Shown here in pieces: positions 8,573-17,585 of a DNA stretch of 64,000 bases. Position 1 is the first letter of the stretch. Every line of letters begins with the position of its first letter. This DNA comes from Stutzerimonas stutzeri. GTDB lineage: Bacteria; Pseudomonadota; Gammaproteobacteria; Pseudomonadales; Pseudomonadaceae. The stretch covers positions 1,449,231-1,513,230 of the forward strand of contig NZ_CP007441.1 of the NCBI RefSeq assembly GCF_000590475.1. Reading direction: 5' to 3'. The notes under the pieces were generated by a model that saw only the letters and a program-made list of their open reading frames with translations, had not been told where the DNA came from and ran no database searches. A program made the position numbers and the translations under genes.

Positions 8573-9316
8573 ATGAATCTGCAAGGCAAGGTCGCCCTGG
8601 TGACAGGCGCCAGCCGCGGCATCGGCCAAGCCATCGCGCTGGAGCTCGGTCGCCAGGGCGCTATTGTGATCGGCACGGCGACCTCTTCTTCGGGGGCCGA
8701 GCGCATCGCCGAGACGCTAAAGGAAAATGGTATCGAGGGCGCAGGCCTGGTGTTGGACGTCACCCGTGACGAATCCGTCGCCACCACACTGGAGCACATT
8801 CAGCAGCATCTCGGCCAGCCGGCTATCTTGGTGAACAACGCAGGCATCACCCGTGACAACCTTATGCTGCGGATGAAAGACGATGAATGGCATGATGTGA
8901 TCAATACCAATCTCAGCAGCCTGTACCGTCTGACCAAAGGTGTCCTGCGCGGCATGACCAAGGCGCGCTGGGGGCGAATTATCAGCATCGGCTCCGTGGT
9001 AGGTGCCATGGGCAATGCTGGACAGGTAAACTACGCTGCGGCCAAGGCCGGACTCGAAGGTTTCAGCCGAGCGTTGGCCCGTGAAGTCGGCTCGCGCGGC
9101 ATCACGGTCAATGCCGTGGCGCCGGGCTTCATCGATACAGATATGACGCGTGAGCTTCCCGAAGCTCAGCGTGACGCGTTGCTGGGGCAGATCCCGTTGG
9201 GTCGTCTTGGGCAAGCGGAAGAGATTGCCAAGGTCGTCGCCTTCCTAGCTTCTGACGGCGCTGCCTATGTCACAGGAGCTACGGTTCCGGTGAATGGTGG
9301 TATGTACATGAGCTAA
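8573..9316 (+). CDS. fabG: 3-oxoacyl-ACP reductase FabG
   Basis: NADPH-dependent reductase of 3-oxoacyl-ACP in the fatty-acid cycle. The 247-residue short-chain dehydrogenase carries the cofactor motif TGASRGIG, NNAG, and the catalytic triad Ser141, Tyr154, Lys158 (YAAAK). A clear AAGGAG precedes ATG 8573 by seven bases. Location between fabD and acpP makes FabG far more likely than any other SDR. Confidence 0.97.
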   Translation: MNLQGKVALVTGASRGIGQAIALELGRQGAIVIGTATSSSGAERIAETLKENGIEGAGLVLDVTRDESVATTLEHIQQHLGQPAILVNNAGITRDNLMLRMKDDEWHDVINTNLSSLYRLTKGVLRGMTKARWGRIISIGSVVGAMGNAGQVNYAAAKAGLEGFSRALAREVGSRGITVNAVAPGFIDTDMTRELPEAQRDALLGQIPLGRLGQAEEIAKVVAFLASDGAAYVTGATVPVNGGMYMS

Positions 9317-9429
9317 TGTGACGTCCAACGCATGTATGCAGTCATAACGGCTGATTAGTTTCGTTATAAAACTGCGGCCTGTTTATAGACAGATGGTTGA
9401 AAGCAGGTTCATGCTTGCCCGCTTTCAGC

Positions 9430-9457
9430 TTGAAATGCGGAAAACGCTTTCTATACA
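9430..9457 (+). promoter_or_regulatory. Promoter for acpP
   Basis: TTGAAA (9430-9435), a 16-base spacer and TATACA (9452-9457), inside the 191-base fabG-acpP gap. A start near 9464 gives a leader of about 44 bases. A separate promoter fits the very high ACP level known in bacteria. Confidence 0.6.
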
Positions 9458-9507
9458 CTACCGCGCAGACCAGCTGCCTGATTTTTCCATAGGAGTGAAA
9501 ACAAGGT

Positions 9508-9744
9508 ATGAGCACCATCGAAGAACGCGTCAAGAAAATCGTTGCCGAGCAACTTGGCGTCAAAGAAGAGGAAGTTACCAACAGCGCTTCCTTTGTCGAA
9601 GACCTGGGTGCCGACTCCCTTGACACCGTTGAGCTGGTGATGGCTCTGGAAGAGGAATTCGAGACTGAAATCCCGGACGAGCAAGCCGAGAAGATCACCA
9701 CTGTTCAAGAAGCTATCGATTACATCAACGCGCACGCGCAGTAA
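9508..9744 (+). CDS. acpP: Acyl carrier protein
   Basis: Small acidic carrier of growing acyl chains, 78 residues. The phosphopantetheine attachment serine is Ser37 in GADSLDTVE. The protein is Glu/Asp-rich with four predicted helices, as in all bacterial ACPs. AGGAG at 9491-9495 lies 12 bases before ATG 9508, a rather long spacing. It has its own upstream promoter and a strong terminator just after it, so it can be transcribed as an abundant monocistronic RNA within the fab cluster. Confidence 0.99.
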
Positions 9745-9769
9745 GTTGTAATCCTGCTTCGAACCAGTA

Positions 9770-9807
9770 AGCCGCACTGCCTTGAACGGGCAGTGCGGCT
9801 TTTGTTT
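9770..9807 (+). terminator. Rho-independent terminator after acpP
   Basis: Perfect 12-base stem (AGCCGCACTGCC at 9770-9781, partner at 9789-9800) with a 7-base loop, followed by TTTTGTTT. It would separate acpP from fabF. Confidence 0.9.
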
Positions 9808-9922
9808 GAGTTAGTTGAATCCAGCTGGTCGTGCCCCTGCGCGCGAGTCTGTGATGGTTGGCCTTTGCCTGTTGCGTGTGTTGGCGGAGCAGAGCGAGTC
9901 GAATAAACGTAAGGAGAATGCT

Positions 9923-11167
9923 GTGTCGCGTAGACGCGTCGTAATCACCGGGATGGGCATGCTATCGCCGCTGGGTAACGATGTGCCAAGCAGCTGGCAG
10001 GGGATTCTCGCCGGCCGCAGTGGTATCGGCCTGATAGAACATATGGATCTCTCCGCTTATTCCACGCGCTTTGGCGGATCGGTCAAGAATTTTGACGTCG
10101 AGCAGTACTTGCCGGCTAAAGAAGCACGCAAGCTCGACCTGTTCATTCAGTACGGTCTAGCTGCCAGCTTCCAGGCGGTGCGTGATTCCGGGCTGGAAAT
10201 CACCGATGCCAACCGCGAGCGCGTCGGCGTCGCGATGGGCTCGGGTATTGGCGGCCTGACCAATATTGAAAATAGTTGCAAAGCATTGATCGAGCAGGGG
10301 CCGCGACGTATTTCGCCATTTTTTGTACCGGGCTCGATCATCAATATGGTTTCCGGCTTTCTGTCGATCCATTTGGGATTGCAAGGCCCGAACTACGCCA
10401 TCGCTACGGCTTGCACCACAGGTACGCATTGTATCGGCATGGCCGCTCGCAATATCGCCTATGGCGAGGCGGACGTGATGGTAGCGGGCGGTTCGGAAAT
10501 GGCGGCCAGCGGTCTCGGCATTGGCGGCTTCGCTGCGGCGCGGGCGTTGTCTACCCGAAATGACGATCCGGCAGCGGCCAGCCGCCCCTGGGATAAGGCG
10601 CGTGACGGTTTTGTGCTGTCGGATGGGGCGGGTGCATTGGTGCTCGAAGAGCTCGAGCATGCCAAAGCGCGTGGCGCCAAAATCTACGCCGAGCTGATCG
10701 GTTTCGGCATGAGTGCCGATGCCTTCCACATGACTTCGCCACCGGAAGACGGCGCGGGTGCGGCCCGCTGCATTCGCAACGCGATCGTGGACGCCAAGAT
10801 CGATGCGGCTCAGGTGGACTACATCAATGCGCACGGCACGTCCACGCCTGCTGGCGACAAGGCCGAGGCTGCCGCGATAAAAACCGTTCTCGGCAGTCAT
10901 GCCTACGAGCTGTCGGTAAGCTCGACGAAGTCAATGGTCGGTCATTTGTTGGGCGCCGCAGGTGCCGTCGAAGCGATCTTCAGTGTACTTGCCATTCGCG
11001 ATCAAGTGGCTCCGCCAACGATCAATCTCGATGAGCCCGATGAGGGGTGCGATCTTGACTTCGTACCTCACGAAGCGAAACCCAGGGCGATCGAGGTAGC
11101 CGTTTCCAACTCCTTTGGTTTTGGCGGCACCAATGGGTCACTGGTTTTCCGTCGGTTCGCCGAGTGA
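9923..11167 (+). CDS. fabF: 3-oxoacyl-ACP synthase II FabF
   Basis: Condensing enzyme (KAS II) that elongates acyl-ACP. The 414-residue protein has catalytic Cys164 in ATACTTG and the two histidines in NAHGTSTPAGD and VGHLLGAAG. Start GTG 9923 was chosen because AAGGAG at 9911-9916 lies six bases upstream and KAS proteins begin SRRRVVITG. An in-frame ATG at 9815 would overlap the acpP terminator region and add 36 unrelated residues. The stop overlaps the pabC start (GTGA). Confidence 0.96.
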   Translation: MSRRRVVITGMGMLSPLGNDVPSSWQGILAGRSGIGLIEHMDLSAYSTRFGGSVKNFDVEQYLPAKEARKLDLFIQYGLAASFQAVRDSGLEITDANRERVGVAMGSGIGGLTNIENSCKALIEQGPRRISPFFVPGSIINMVSGFLSIHLGLQGPNYAIATACTTGTHCIGMAARNIAYGEADVMVAGGSEMAASGLGIGGFAAARALSTRNDDPAAASRPWDKARDGFVLSDGAGALVLEELEHAKARGAKIYAELIGFGMSADAFHMTSPPEDGAGAARCIRNAIVDAKIDAAQVDYINAHGTSTPAGDKAEAAAIKTVLGSHAYELSVSSTKSMVGHLLGAAGAVEAIFSVLAIRDQVAPPTINLDEPDEGCDLDFVPHEAKPRAIEVAVSNSFGFGGTNGSLVFRRFAE

Positions 11168-11985
11168 CGTTGAGCTGGGTGGACGGGCGACCCGCTGACG
11201 GGTTGTCGGTCCGCGATCGGGGGCTCGCGTACGGAGACGGCCTGTTCGAGACGATGAAGGTCGTCAACGGTTTGCCAGAGCTACTGGACCGTCATTTGAG
11301 TCGTCTCGGCCTTGGATGCCAGCGTTTCGCTATCCCAGTTGATTTGGTCACTCTTCGCACGCAAATTACTGCCTTTAGCGCGGCACTGGGTACTGGCGTA
11401 GCCAAGCTTATCCTGACGCGCGGTGACGGGAAGCGTGGCTACGGTCCACCCGTCGCCTGCCAGCCACGCATCGTGCTGATGGGCTCTCCGCTGCCAGACC
11501 TCCCGGCCAAGCACCGCGAGGAGGGTGTTCGTCTGTATCCCTGTGCGACTCGCCTCGCTGAGCAGCCGGTGCTGGCCGGGCTGAAACACCTCAATCGTCT
11601 GGAGCAGGTATTGGCGCGTGCCGAATGGCAGGACCCTGCCTTCGCAGAGGGGTTGATGCGCGATACGTCCGGACGCGTGGTAGAGGCGGTGTCTAGTAAT
11701 CTCTTCATTGTGGAGTCCGGCGTACTGCTGACACCATCACTTCGCCGGTGTGGTGTGGCTGGCGTGATGCGTGACGAAATCCTCGAACGAGCGCGTCAGT
11801 CCGGGATTCAGTGCAAGATTGATGACGTATCGCTGGGGCAGCTGTTCGACGCGGATGAGGTCTTCGTTTGTAATAGCCTTTATGGCATCTGGCCTGTGCG
11901 GCAATTGGAAGCCAGCGTGTGGCCGGTGGGTCCGCTCACACGTAAACTTCAACGCCTGGTAGCTGATCTGTCGAGTAATTCGTGA
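11164..11985 (+). CDS. pabC: Aminodeoxychorismate lyase PabC
   Basis: PLP-dependent lyase releasing p-aminobenzoate from aminodeoxychorismate for folate synthesis. The 273-residue fold-type IV protein has DRGLAYGDGLFET near the N-terminus and a candidate PLP lysine at Lys141 in LKHLNRLEQ. GTG 11164 overlaps the fabF stop, and its own stop overlaps the mltG GTG, so translation is probably coupled. Branched-chain or D-amino acid transaminases share the fold, but the fabF-pabC-mltG-tmk context is specific for PabC. Confidence 0.93.
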   Translation: MTLSWVDGRPADGLSVRDRGLAYGDGLFETMKVVNGLPELLDRHLSRLGLGCQRFAIPVDLVTLRTQITAFSAALGTGVAKLILTRGDGKRGYGPPVACQPRIVLMGSPLPDLPAKHREEGVRLYPCATRLAEQPVLAGLKHLNRLEQVLARAEWQDPAFAEGLMRDTSGRVVEAVSSNLFIVESGVLLTPSLRRCGVAGVMRDEILERARQSGIQCKIDDVSLGQLFDADEVFVCNSLYGIWPVRQLEASVWPVGPLTRKLQRLVADLSSNS

Positions 11986-13049
11986 TTCGAAAATTGTGTT
12001 TTGCGCTCTTGGGCGCCGTGCTGGTCGCCGCGCTAACGCTCGGCCTGGTTGCTTGGAAACTTCACGCCACTTTGGTGCAGCCCTTGCAGCTTGGTGAGGC
12101 GCAGACGCTGGAAGTCGAATCTGGAGATACGCCCAGTGGCTTGTTTCAGCGTTTGGAGCGAGACGGGACGCTGAACGGCTCATTCTGGTTGCGACTGTAT
12201 TGGCGCCTGAATCTTTCCGGGCAGACATTGCACAGCGGCGAATATCAATTGCGCCCGGAAATGACCGCCCGCGACATGATCGGGCTATGGCAGCGGGGAG
12301 AGGTTGTTCAACACAGCCTGACGATTGTCGAGGGGTGGAATTTTCGCCAGGTTCGCGCCGCACTGGAAATGCTGCCTACGATTCAGCAGACGCTGCGCGG
12401 CCTGTCGGACGCCGAGATCATGGTGCGGCTGGGCCAAGCGGGTTTGCACCCGGAAGGACGGTTCTTTCCAGACACCTATCGCTTTACCCGCGGAGTTACC
12501 GACGTTGAGCTGCTTCAACGGGCCTTTTCGCATCTGGAAACCGTTCTGGCCGAGGAATGGGCGCAGCGCGGTGAAGGCCTGCCTTATCAAGACGCTTATC
12601 AGGCGCTGATCATGGCCTCGATCATCGAAAAGGAAACGGGTGTGCCTTCAGAGCGAGGCGAAATCGCCGGCGTCTTCGTGCGTCGTCTGGAGCGCGGTAT
12701 GCTGCTGCAGACCGACCCGACGGTCATCTACGGCATGGGCGAGCGATATCGCGGACGGATCACCCGTAACGACCTGCGCAGACCGACGCCCTACAACACC
12801 TACACCAACAGCGGGCTGCCACCCACGCCGATCGCCATGGTCGGCCGCGAGGCCATTCACGCCGCGTTGCATCCGGCTGAGGGAAAAAGCCTTTACTTCG
12901 TCGCGCGTGGCGACGGTAGCCATGTGTTCAGTGATTCGCTGGACGAGCACAATCGTGCGGTGCGTGAATACCAGCTCAAGCGCCGCGCCGACTATCGCTC
13001 CAGTCCTCCTCCCCGGCAATCCCCGGCGCCGATCGAGAATATGCAGTGA
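11982..13049 (+). CDS. mltG: Endolytic murein transglycosylase MltG
   Basis: Cleaves nascent peptidoglycan strands inside the chain and is thought to set glycan length. The 355-residue YceG-family protein has one N-terminal transmembrane segment (about residues 5-25), a LysM-like region, and catalytic Glu216 in ASIIEKETG, equivalent to E. coli Glu218. The QTDPTVIYG and YNTYTNSGLPPTPI motifs follow. The C-terminal tail is Pro/Ser-rich. Starts at GTG 11982 overlapping pabC and ends overlapping tmk. Confidence 0.95.
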   Translation: MIRKLCFALLGAVLVAALTLGLVAWKLHATLVQPLQLGEAQTLEVESGDTPSGLFQRLERDGTLNGSFWLRLYWRLNLSGQTLHSGEYQLRPEMTARDMIGLWQRGEVVQHSLTIVEGWNFRQVRAALEMLPTIQQTLRGLSDAEIMVRLGQAGLHPEGRFFPDTYRFTRGVTDVELLQRAFSHLETVLAEEWAQRGEGLPYQDAYQALIMASIIEKETGVPSERGEIAGVFVRRLERGMLLQTDPTVIYGMGERYRGRITRNDLRRPTPYNTYTNSGLPPTPIAMVGREAIHAALHPAEGKSLYFVARGDGSHVFSDSLDEHNRAVREYQLKRRADYRSSPPPRQSPAPIENMQ

Positions 13050-13678
13050 CAGGATTCTTTATTACCTTGGAAGGGCCCGAAGGCGCGGGCAAAAGCACCA
13101 ACCGTGAGTACCTGGCGCAGCGTCTGCGTGATCGCGGCCTTGACGTCGTGCTGACCCGCGAACCCGGCGGGACGCCACTGGCCGAACGTATCCGCGAACT
13201 GTTGTTAACGCCTGCAGATGAACCGATGAGCAGCGATACGGAGCTGCTATTGATGTTCGCGGCGCGCGCACAGCATCTTGCCGGGGTCATCCGTCCTGCG
13301 CTGGCGCGTGGCGCTGTGGTGCTTTGTGACCGCTTTACAGATGCCACCTATGCCTATCAGGGCGGAGGCCGTGGCCTGTCCTTTCAGCGCATCGAGCAGC
13401 TTGAAACCTTCGTGCAAGGTGAGATGCGCCCGGACATGACCTTGATTTTCGATTTGCCTGTGGAGATCGGTTTGAGCCGCGCCGCGGCGCGTGGGCGCCT
13501 CGATCGGTTCGAACAGGAGGGTCTGGACTTCTTCGAGGCTGTGCGCAGTGCTTATCTCGATCGCGCGCGCCAGGTCCCGCAGCGTTATCGTGTGCTCGAT
13601 GCGAGTCAATCGCTGTCGACGGTGCAGCAAGATCTGGACGCGCTGTTGCCCGAGTTGTTGGAGCGTGCCCTTGGCTGA
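13046..13678 (+). CDS. tmk: Thymidylate kinase
   Basis: Phosphorylates dTMP to dTDP. The 210-residue protein has a P-loop GPEGAGKST (residues 10-18), the DR motif in CDRFTDATYAYQ, and a LID region RAAARGRLDRFEQE. GTG 13046 overlaps the mltG stop by four bases and the tmk end overlaps the holB start by eight, part of a tightly packed replication-linked group. Confidence 0.96.
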   Translation: MTGFFITLEGPEGAGKSTNREYLAQRLRDRGLDVVLTREPGGTPLAERIRELLLTPADEPMSSDTELLLMFAARAQHLAGVIRPALARGAVVLCDRFTDATYAYQGGGRGLSFQRIEQLETFVQGEMRPDMTLIFDLPVEIGLSRAAARGRLDRFEQEGLDFFEAVRSAYLDRARQVPQRYRVLDASQSLSTVQQDLDALLPELLERALG

Positions 13679-14663
13679 CGACGGCATTCTTCCCTGGCAG
13701 GCCGGCCTGTGGCAGCTGCTGGCGGGTCGTCAACAGCATGCCCATGCTTACCTTCTGCATGGCCCTGCGGGTATCGGCAAGCGCGCACTGGCCGAACGGT
13801 TAATGGCGCTCCTGCTGTGTCAGCATCCGGCACCGAGCGGTGCCTGCGGACGCTGCAAGGGTTGCATGCTTCTGGCGGCGCATACCCATCCCGATCATTA
13901 CGTCCTGGAGCCGGAGGAGGTCGACAAGGCCATTCGTGTCGACCAGGTTCGCCAACTGGTTGGGTTTGTAAGTCAAACGGCGCAGCTCGGTGGGCGCAAG
14001 GTGGTTCTGCTCGAGCCGGCCGAGGCGATGAACTTGAATGCCGCCAACGCGCTTCTCAAGAGTCTCGAAGAACCTGCTGGCAATACCGTGCTGCTGTTGA
14101 TCAGTCATCAACCCAGCCGGCTGCTGCCCACAATCAAGAGCCGTTGCGTGCAGCAAAGTTGCCCCTTGCCCGGTCGCCAGCAAAGCTTGGACTGGATTGC
14201 CGGCAAGCTTCAGGATCTCTCGGCGACTCAGCGCGAGGAGTTGCTGACATTGGCGGCTAACTCGCCCCTTGCAGCGCTCAAGTTGCATGATGGCGGTGTG
14301 CTGGACATGCGCGTGCAGGTGGTCGAAGGGGTGAAAAAGCTGCTCAAGCGACAGCAGTCTCCCAGTCAGCTGGCCGAGACCTGGAATCCGCTGTCGCTGA
14401 TTTTGCTGTTCGATTGGTTCTGTGAGTGGGCGCATCTGATCCTGCGTTTTCAGATGACCGGGGATGAAGCAGGGCTTGGCGCTGCCGATATGCAGAAAGT
14501 TATTCAATATCTGGCGCAGAAGACGTCGCCCGCCAGGCTGCTGGCATTGCAGGACTGGTTGTTGGCCCACCGGCAGAAAGTGCTGGGCAAAGCCAACCTT
14601 AACCGTGTCTTGCTTCTCGAAGCGCTCTTGGTGCAGTGGGCAAGCTTGCCCGAGCCAGGCTAG
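13671..14663 (+). CDS. holB: DNA polymerase III subunit delta'
   Basis: Clamp-loader subunit. The 330-residue AAA+ protein has a P-loop-like GPAGIGKR (residues 31-38), a zinc module formed by Cys50, Cys59, Cys62 and Cys65, and an SRC sensor segment (TIKSRCVQQ). The TTG at 13671 was chosen because GGAG at 13660-13663 lies seven bases upstream and it yields the MA-x-PWQ start seen in pseudomonads as I recall them; a GTG at 13665 is too close to that site. Translation appears coupled to tmk. Confidence 0.92.
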   Translation: MADDGILPWQAGLWQLLAGRQQHAHAYLLHGPAGIGKRALAERLMALLLCQHPAPSGACGRCKGCMLLAAHTHPDHYVLEPEEVDKAIRVDQVRQLVGFVSQTAQLGGRKVVLLEPAEAMNLNAANALLKSLEEPAGNTVLLLISHQPSRLLPTIKSRCVQQSCPLPGRQQSLDWIAGKLQDLSATQREELLTLAANSPLAALKLHDGGVLDMRVQVVEGVKKLLKRQQSPSQLAETWNPLSLILLFDWFCEWAHLILRFQMTGDEAGLGAADMQKVIQYLAQKTSPARLLALQDWLLAHRQKVLGKANLNRVLLLEALLVQWASLPEPG

Positions 14664-14694
14664 AATCCACCGGAACTGTTGTTAGGAATACCGC

Positions 14695-15051
14695 ATGAGC
14701 CTGCCTGCAAACCTTGGTCCGCGTAACGGCATTCTGTCCCTGACCATCAAGGATAAATCGGTGCTCTATGCGGCATACATGCCGTTCATCAAGCATGGTG
14801 GCTTGTTCATTCCTACCAACAAAAGCTACAAGCTCGGCGATGAAGTATTCATGCTGCTGAGCCTGATGGACGAGCCGGAAAAGATCCCTGTCGCCGGCAA
14901 GGTCGTGTGGATTACCCCCAAAGGCGCGCAGGGCAACCGAGCCGCGGGCGTCGGCGTGCAGTTCAATGAGGGTGATTCGACCGCCCGTAACAAGATCGAA
15001 ACCTATCTGGCTGGAGCCATGAAGTCCGATCGGCCAACACATACCATGTAA
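14695..15051 (+). CDS. pilZ: Type IV pilus protein PilZ
   Basis: Founding PilZ-domain protein, required for type IV pilus biogenesis and twitching in P. aeruginosa; cytoplasmic. At 118 residues it is only the beta-barrel domain. The RxxxR and (D/N)xSxxG motifs that bind c-di-GMP are missing: the loop reads GPRNGIL and the strand motif is KHGGLFI. This matches the known inability of P. aeruginosa PilZ to bind the nucleotide. An AGGAATACCGC stretch precedes the ATG. Position right after holB is conserved in pseudomonads. Confidence 0.95.
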   Translation: MSLPANLGPRNGILSLTIKDKSVLYAAYMPFIKHGGLFIPTNKSYKLGDEVFMLLSLMDEPEKIPVAGKVVWITPKGAQGNRAAGVGVQFNEGDSTARNKIETYLAGAMKSDRPTHTM

Positions 15052-15187
15052 CCGCGGTGGCGAAGATCACTTAGCGGTTTCCTGTGTTCTGTCGACTCCC
15101 TTAATTCGCACGTGACCGATCAGGCCTGGCTGCGACCCTCCGATGCTTTGCTCTACAATGGCGCGATTTCTGTTCGGGTAATTCGCC

Positions 15188-15973
15188 ATGTTGGTTGACT
15201 CTCATTGCCACCTTGATCGTCTTGATCTCGCCGTACACGGCGGTTCTCTCGATGCGGCGCTGAATACCGCACGCCAGCGTGGTGTCGGGCATTTTCTGTG
15301 TATTGGCGTCAGCGTCGAAAACACCGCGGCGGTCAAGGCACTTGCCCAGCGCTATGACGATGTCGACTGCTCGATAGGCGTGCATCCGCTGGATCTCGAG
15401 CCTGGCGCCGAACCCGCGCTGGACTGGTTGTTGCGGGAACTGGAGGGGCCTGGCGTGGTAGCGATTGGCGAAACCGGGCTCGACTATCATTACGAACCCG
15501 AAGCTGCCGACTTGCAGCAGCACTCCTTTCGTCTACATCTGGAGGCCGCTCGAATCTGCGGCAAACCAGTGATCGTACACACCCGAGCGGCACGTGCCGA
15601 CACGCTGGCGCTGCTTCGCGAAGCGGCACTGCCGCAGGCCGGTGTATTGCATTGCTTCACCGAAGACTGGGACATGGCCAAGGCGGCGCTGGATCTGGGC
15701 TTCTACATCTCGCTCTCCGGAATCGTGACCTTCCGCAATGCCGATGCGCTTCGAGACGTGGCCCGCCGCGTGCCGGCGGATCGCCTGCTGGTGGAGACGG
15801 ATTCGCCTTACTTGGCTCCTATTCCCCATCGCGGCAAGCCGAACCTGCCTCAATACGTGCGCGAGGTCGCTGAGTTTCTTGCCGAGCTGCGCGGAGTCGG
15901 TTTCGACGCCCTCGCCGAGCAGACCACGGCTAACTTCAAGCGACTCTTTCCGTTGGCCCGGGTCGCGGGCTGA
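15188..15973 (+). CDS. TatD-family metal-dependent deoxyribonuclease
   Basis: Predicted metal-dependent DNase of the YcfH/TatD amidohydrolase family, 261 residues. Metal ligands appear in DSHCHLD (His6, His8), GETGLDYHY, VIVHTR, LHCFT and VETDSPYLAP. Its place beside tmk-holB-pilZ is typical of the YcfH branch; true TatD usually lies beside tatABC. A possible -10 TACAAT lies at 15154-15159 with a poor -35. The gene is probably transcribed separately from pilZ, since 136 bases intervene. Confidence 0.9.
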   Translation: MLVDSHCHLDRLDLAVHGGSLDAALNTARQRGVGHFLCIGVSVENTAAVKALAQRYDDVDCSIGVHPLDLEPGAEPALDWLLRELEGPGVVAIGETGLDYHYEPEAADLQQHSFRLHLEAARICGKPVIVHTRAARADTLALLREAALPQAGVLHCFTEDWDMAKAALDLGFYISLSGIVTFRNADALRDVARRVPADRLLVETDSPYLAPIPHRGKPNLPQYVREVAEFLAELRGVGFDALAEQTTANFKRLFPLARVAG

Positions 15974-16033
15974 TCGAGGCCGCTCACTGCGTTCGAGGCG
16001 GCGGATGCCAATCCGCATCCATCTCCTGCCATG

Positions 16034-16039
16034 TACAAT
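16034..16039 (+). promoter_or_regulatory. Possible -10 box for the aroP-like gene
   Basis: TACAAT upstream of the permease gene; the -35 region is weak. It would place the start of transcription just before the inverted repeat at 16056-16079. Confidence 0.3.
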
Positions 16040-16055
16040 TCGCGCCGCTTCGATG

Positions 16056-16079
16056 CGCATGCCTGAACCTAGGCATGCG
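16056..16079. repeat. Inverted repeat in the aroP leader
   Basis: CGCATGCCT (16056-16064) and AGGCATGCG (16071-16079) form a perfect 9-base inverted repeat with a 6-base loop. It lies between a possible -10 and the permease start. It could be an operator or an RNA hairpin; there is no T-run after it. Confidence 0.5.
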
Positions 16080-16159
16080 GACACGAGGCCTCAATTTGGC
16101 TCCGCATCACCGTCATGAGCCGTACCGCTTCTTCGTCACAGACCGATCAAGGTGACGCC

Positions 16160-17557
16160 ATGTCCAGCGAGACGTTGCATACCGGGCCGCTTCAGCGTGG
16201 CCTGAAAAATCGCCATATCCAGCTAATCGCGCTTGGAGGTGCCATCGGCACGGGGCTTTTTCTCGGCTCCGCCGGCGTGCTCCGCAGCGCGGGGCCGTCG
16301 ATGATTCTCGGCTACGCCATTGGCGGACTGATCGCCTTTTTAATCATGCGCCAACTTGGCGAGATGATCGTCGAGGAGCCGGTCGCGGGGTCCTTCAGCC
16401 ATTTCGCCCACAAATACTGGACGCCGTATGCGGGCTTTCTCTCCGGCTGGAATTACTGGGTGCTCTACGTGTTGGTGGGTATGGCCGAACTGACGGCGGT
16501 CGGCAAGTACGTGCAGTTCTGGTGGCCCGACGTGCCGACCTGGGGCACCGCGGCGGCCTTTTTTATATTGATCAACCTCATCAATCTGGTGAACGTGAAG
16601 ACCTTTGGCGAGACCGAATTCTGGTTCGCGATCATCAAGGTCGGCGCCATCATCGGAATGATCGCGCTGGGCCTGTATTTGCTATTGAGCGGGGAGGGCG
16701 GTGAGCAGGCCAGCTTCAGCAATTTATGGAGCCATGGCGGTTTCTTCCCCAACGGCGTCAACGGAATGGTAATGGCCCTGGCGATCATCATGTTTTCCTT
16801 CGGCGGGCTGGAGCTGGTGGGGATTACCGCTGCAGAAGCATCGGAGCCGAAGATCGTCATTCCCAAGGCCATCAACCAAGTGGTCTACCGCATCCTGATC
16901 TTTTATATCGGCGCGCTGAGCGTCCTGCTGGCGTTGTATCCCTGGGACACTTTGCTGGTAACACTGGGATCGGCCGGTGACCCCTACAGCGGTAGCCCCT
17001 TTGTGCAGATCTTTTCGCTGATCGGCAGCGACACCGCGGCACATATTCTTAACTTCGTAGTGCTGACGGCTGCCCTCTCGGTCTACAACAGCGGCGTCTA
17101 TTGCAACAGCCGGATGCTGTACGGCCTGGCCGAGCAGGGCGACGCACCGAAAGTGTTGATGACGGTTAACCGCCGAGGGGTTCCGGTTCTGGCCATCGCG
17201 CTTTCGGCACTCGTGACCATGTTCTGCGTGCTGGTGAATTATCTGCTGCCTCAAGCCGCCCTAGAGTTGCTCATGTCACTCGTGGTCGCGGCGCTACTGA
17301 TCAACTGGGCGATGATCAGCCTCGCTCACCTGAAGTTTCGCAAGACGATGACGGCGCAGGGTGTCAATCCCTCGTTCAAGGCGTTCTGGTGCCCGTTCAG
17401 CAACTATCTGTGCCTGGCTTTCGTGGCGCTGATTGCGGCGATCATGCTCTCGATGCCGGGATTACGTACCTCGATCATTGCCATCCCGATATGGGTCCTG
17501 TTCATCTGGGTGTGCTTCCGGCTTCGGCTTTCCAGTCGGCGCGCCGCGCTTGGCTGA
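16160..17557 (+). CDS. Aromatic amino acid permease, AroP-like
   Basis: Proton-coupled amino acid importer of the APC superfamily, amino acid transporter family, inner membrane, about 12 transmembrane helices over 465 residues. The family signature GGAIGTGLFLGSAG is in helix 1 and ITAAEASEP follows helix 6. The PLQRGLKNRHIQLIALGG opening resembles AroP/PheP, but substrate cannot be fixed within this family (AroP, PheP, GabP, ProY). ATG 16160 was chosen because AAGGTGA at 16149-16155 precedes it; an in-frame ATG at 16115 adds 15 polar residues. It separates tatD from the TetR gene, which are close neighbours in P. aeruginosa as I recall. Confidence 0.85.
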   Translation: MSSETLHTGPLQRGLKNRHIQLIALGGAIGTGLFLGSAGVLRSAGPSMILGYAIGGLIAFLIMRQLGEMIVEEPVAGSFSHFAHKYWTPYAGFLSGWNYWVLYVLVGMAELTAVGKYVQFWWPDVPTWGTAAAFFILINLINLVNVKTFGETEFWFAIIKVGAIIGMIALGLYLLLSGEGGEQASFSNLWSHGGFFPNGVNGMVMALAIIMFSFGGLELVGITAAEASEPKIVIPKAINQVVYRILIFYIGALSVLLALYPWDTLLVTLGSAGDPYSGSPFVQIFSLIGSDTAAHILNFVVLTAALSVYNSGVYCNSRMLYGLAEQGDAPKVLMTVNRRGVPVLAIALSALVTMFCVLVNYLLPQAALELLMSLVVAALLINWAMISLAHLKFRKTMTAQGVNPSFKAFWCPFSNYLCLAFVALIAAIMLSMPGLRTSIIAIPIWVLFIWVCFRLRLSSRRAALG

Positions 17558-17585
17558 ATGCTAAAGCGTGTCGCCATCACCAGCC

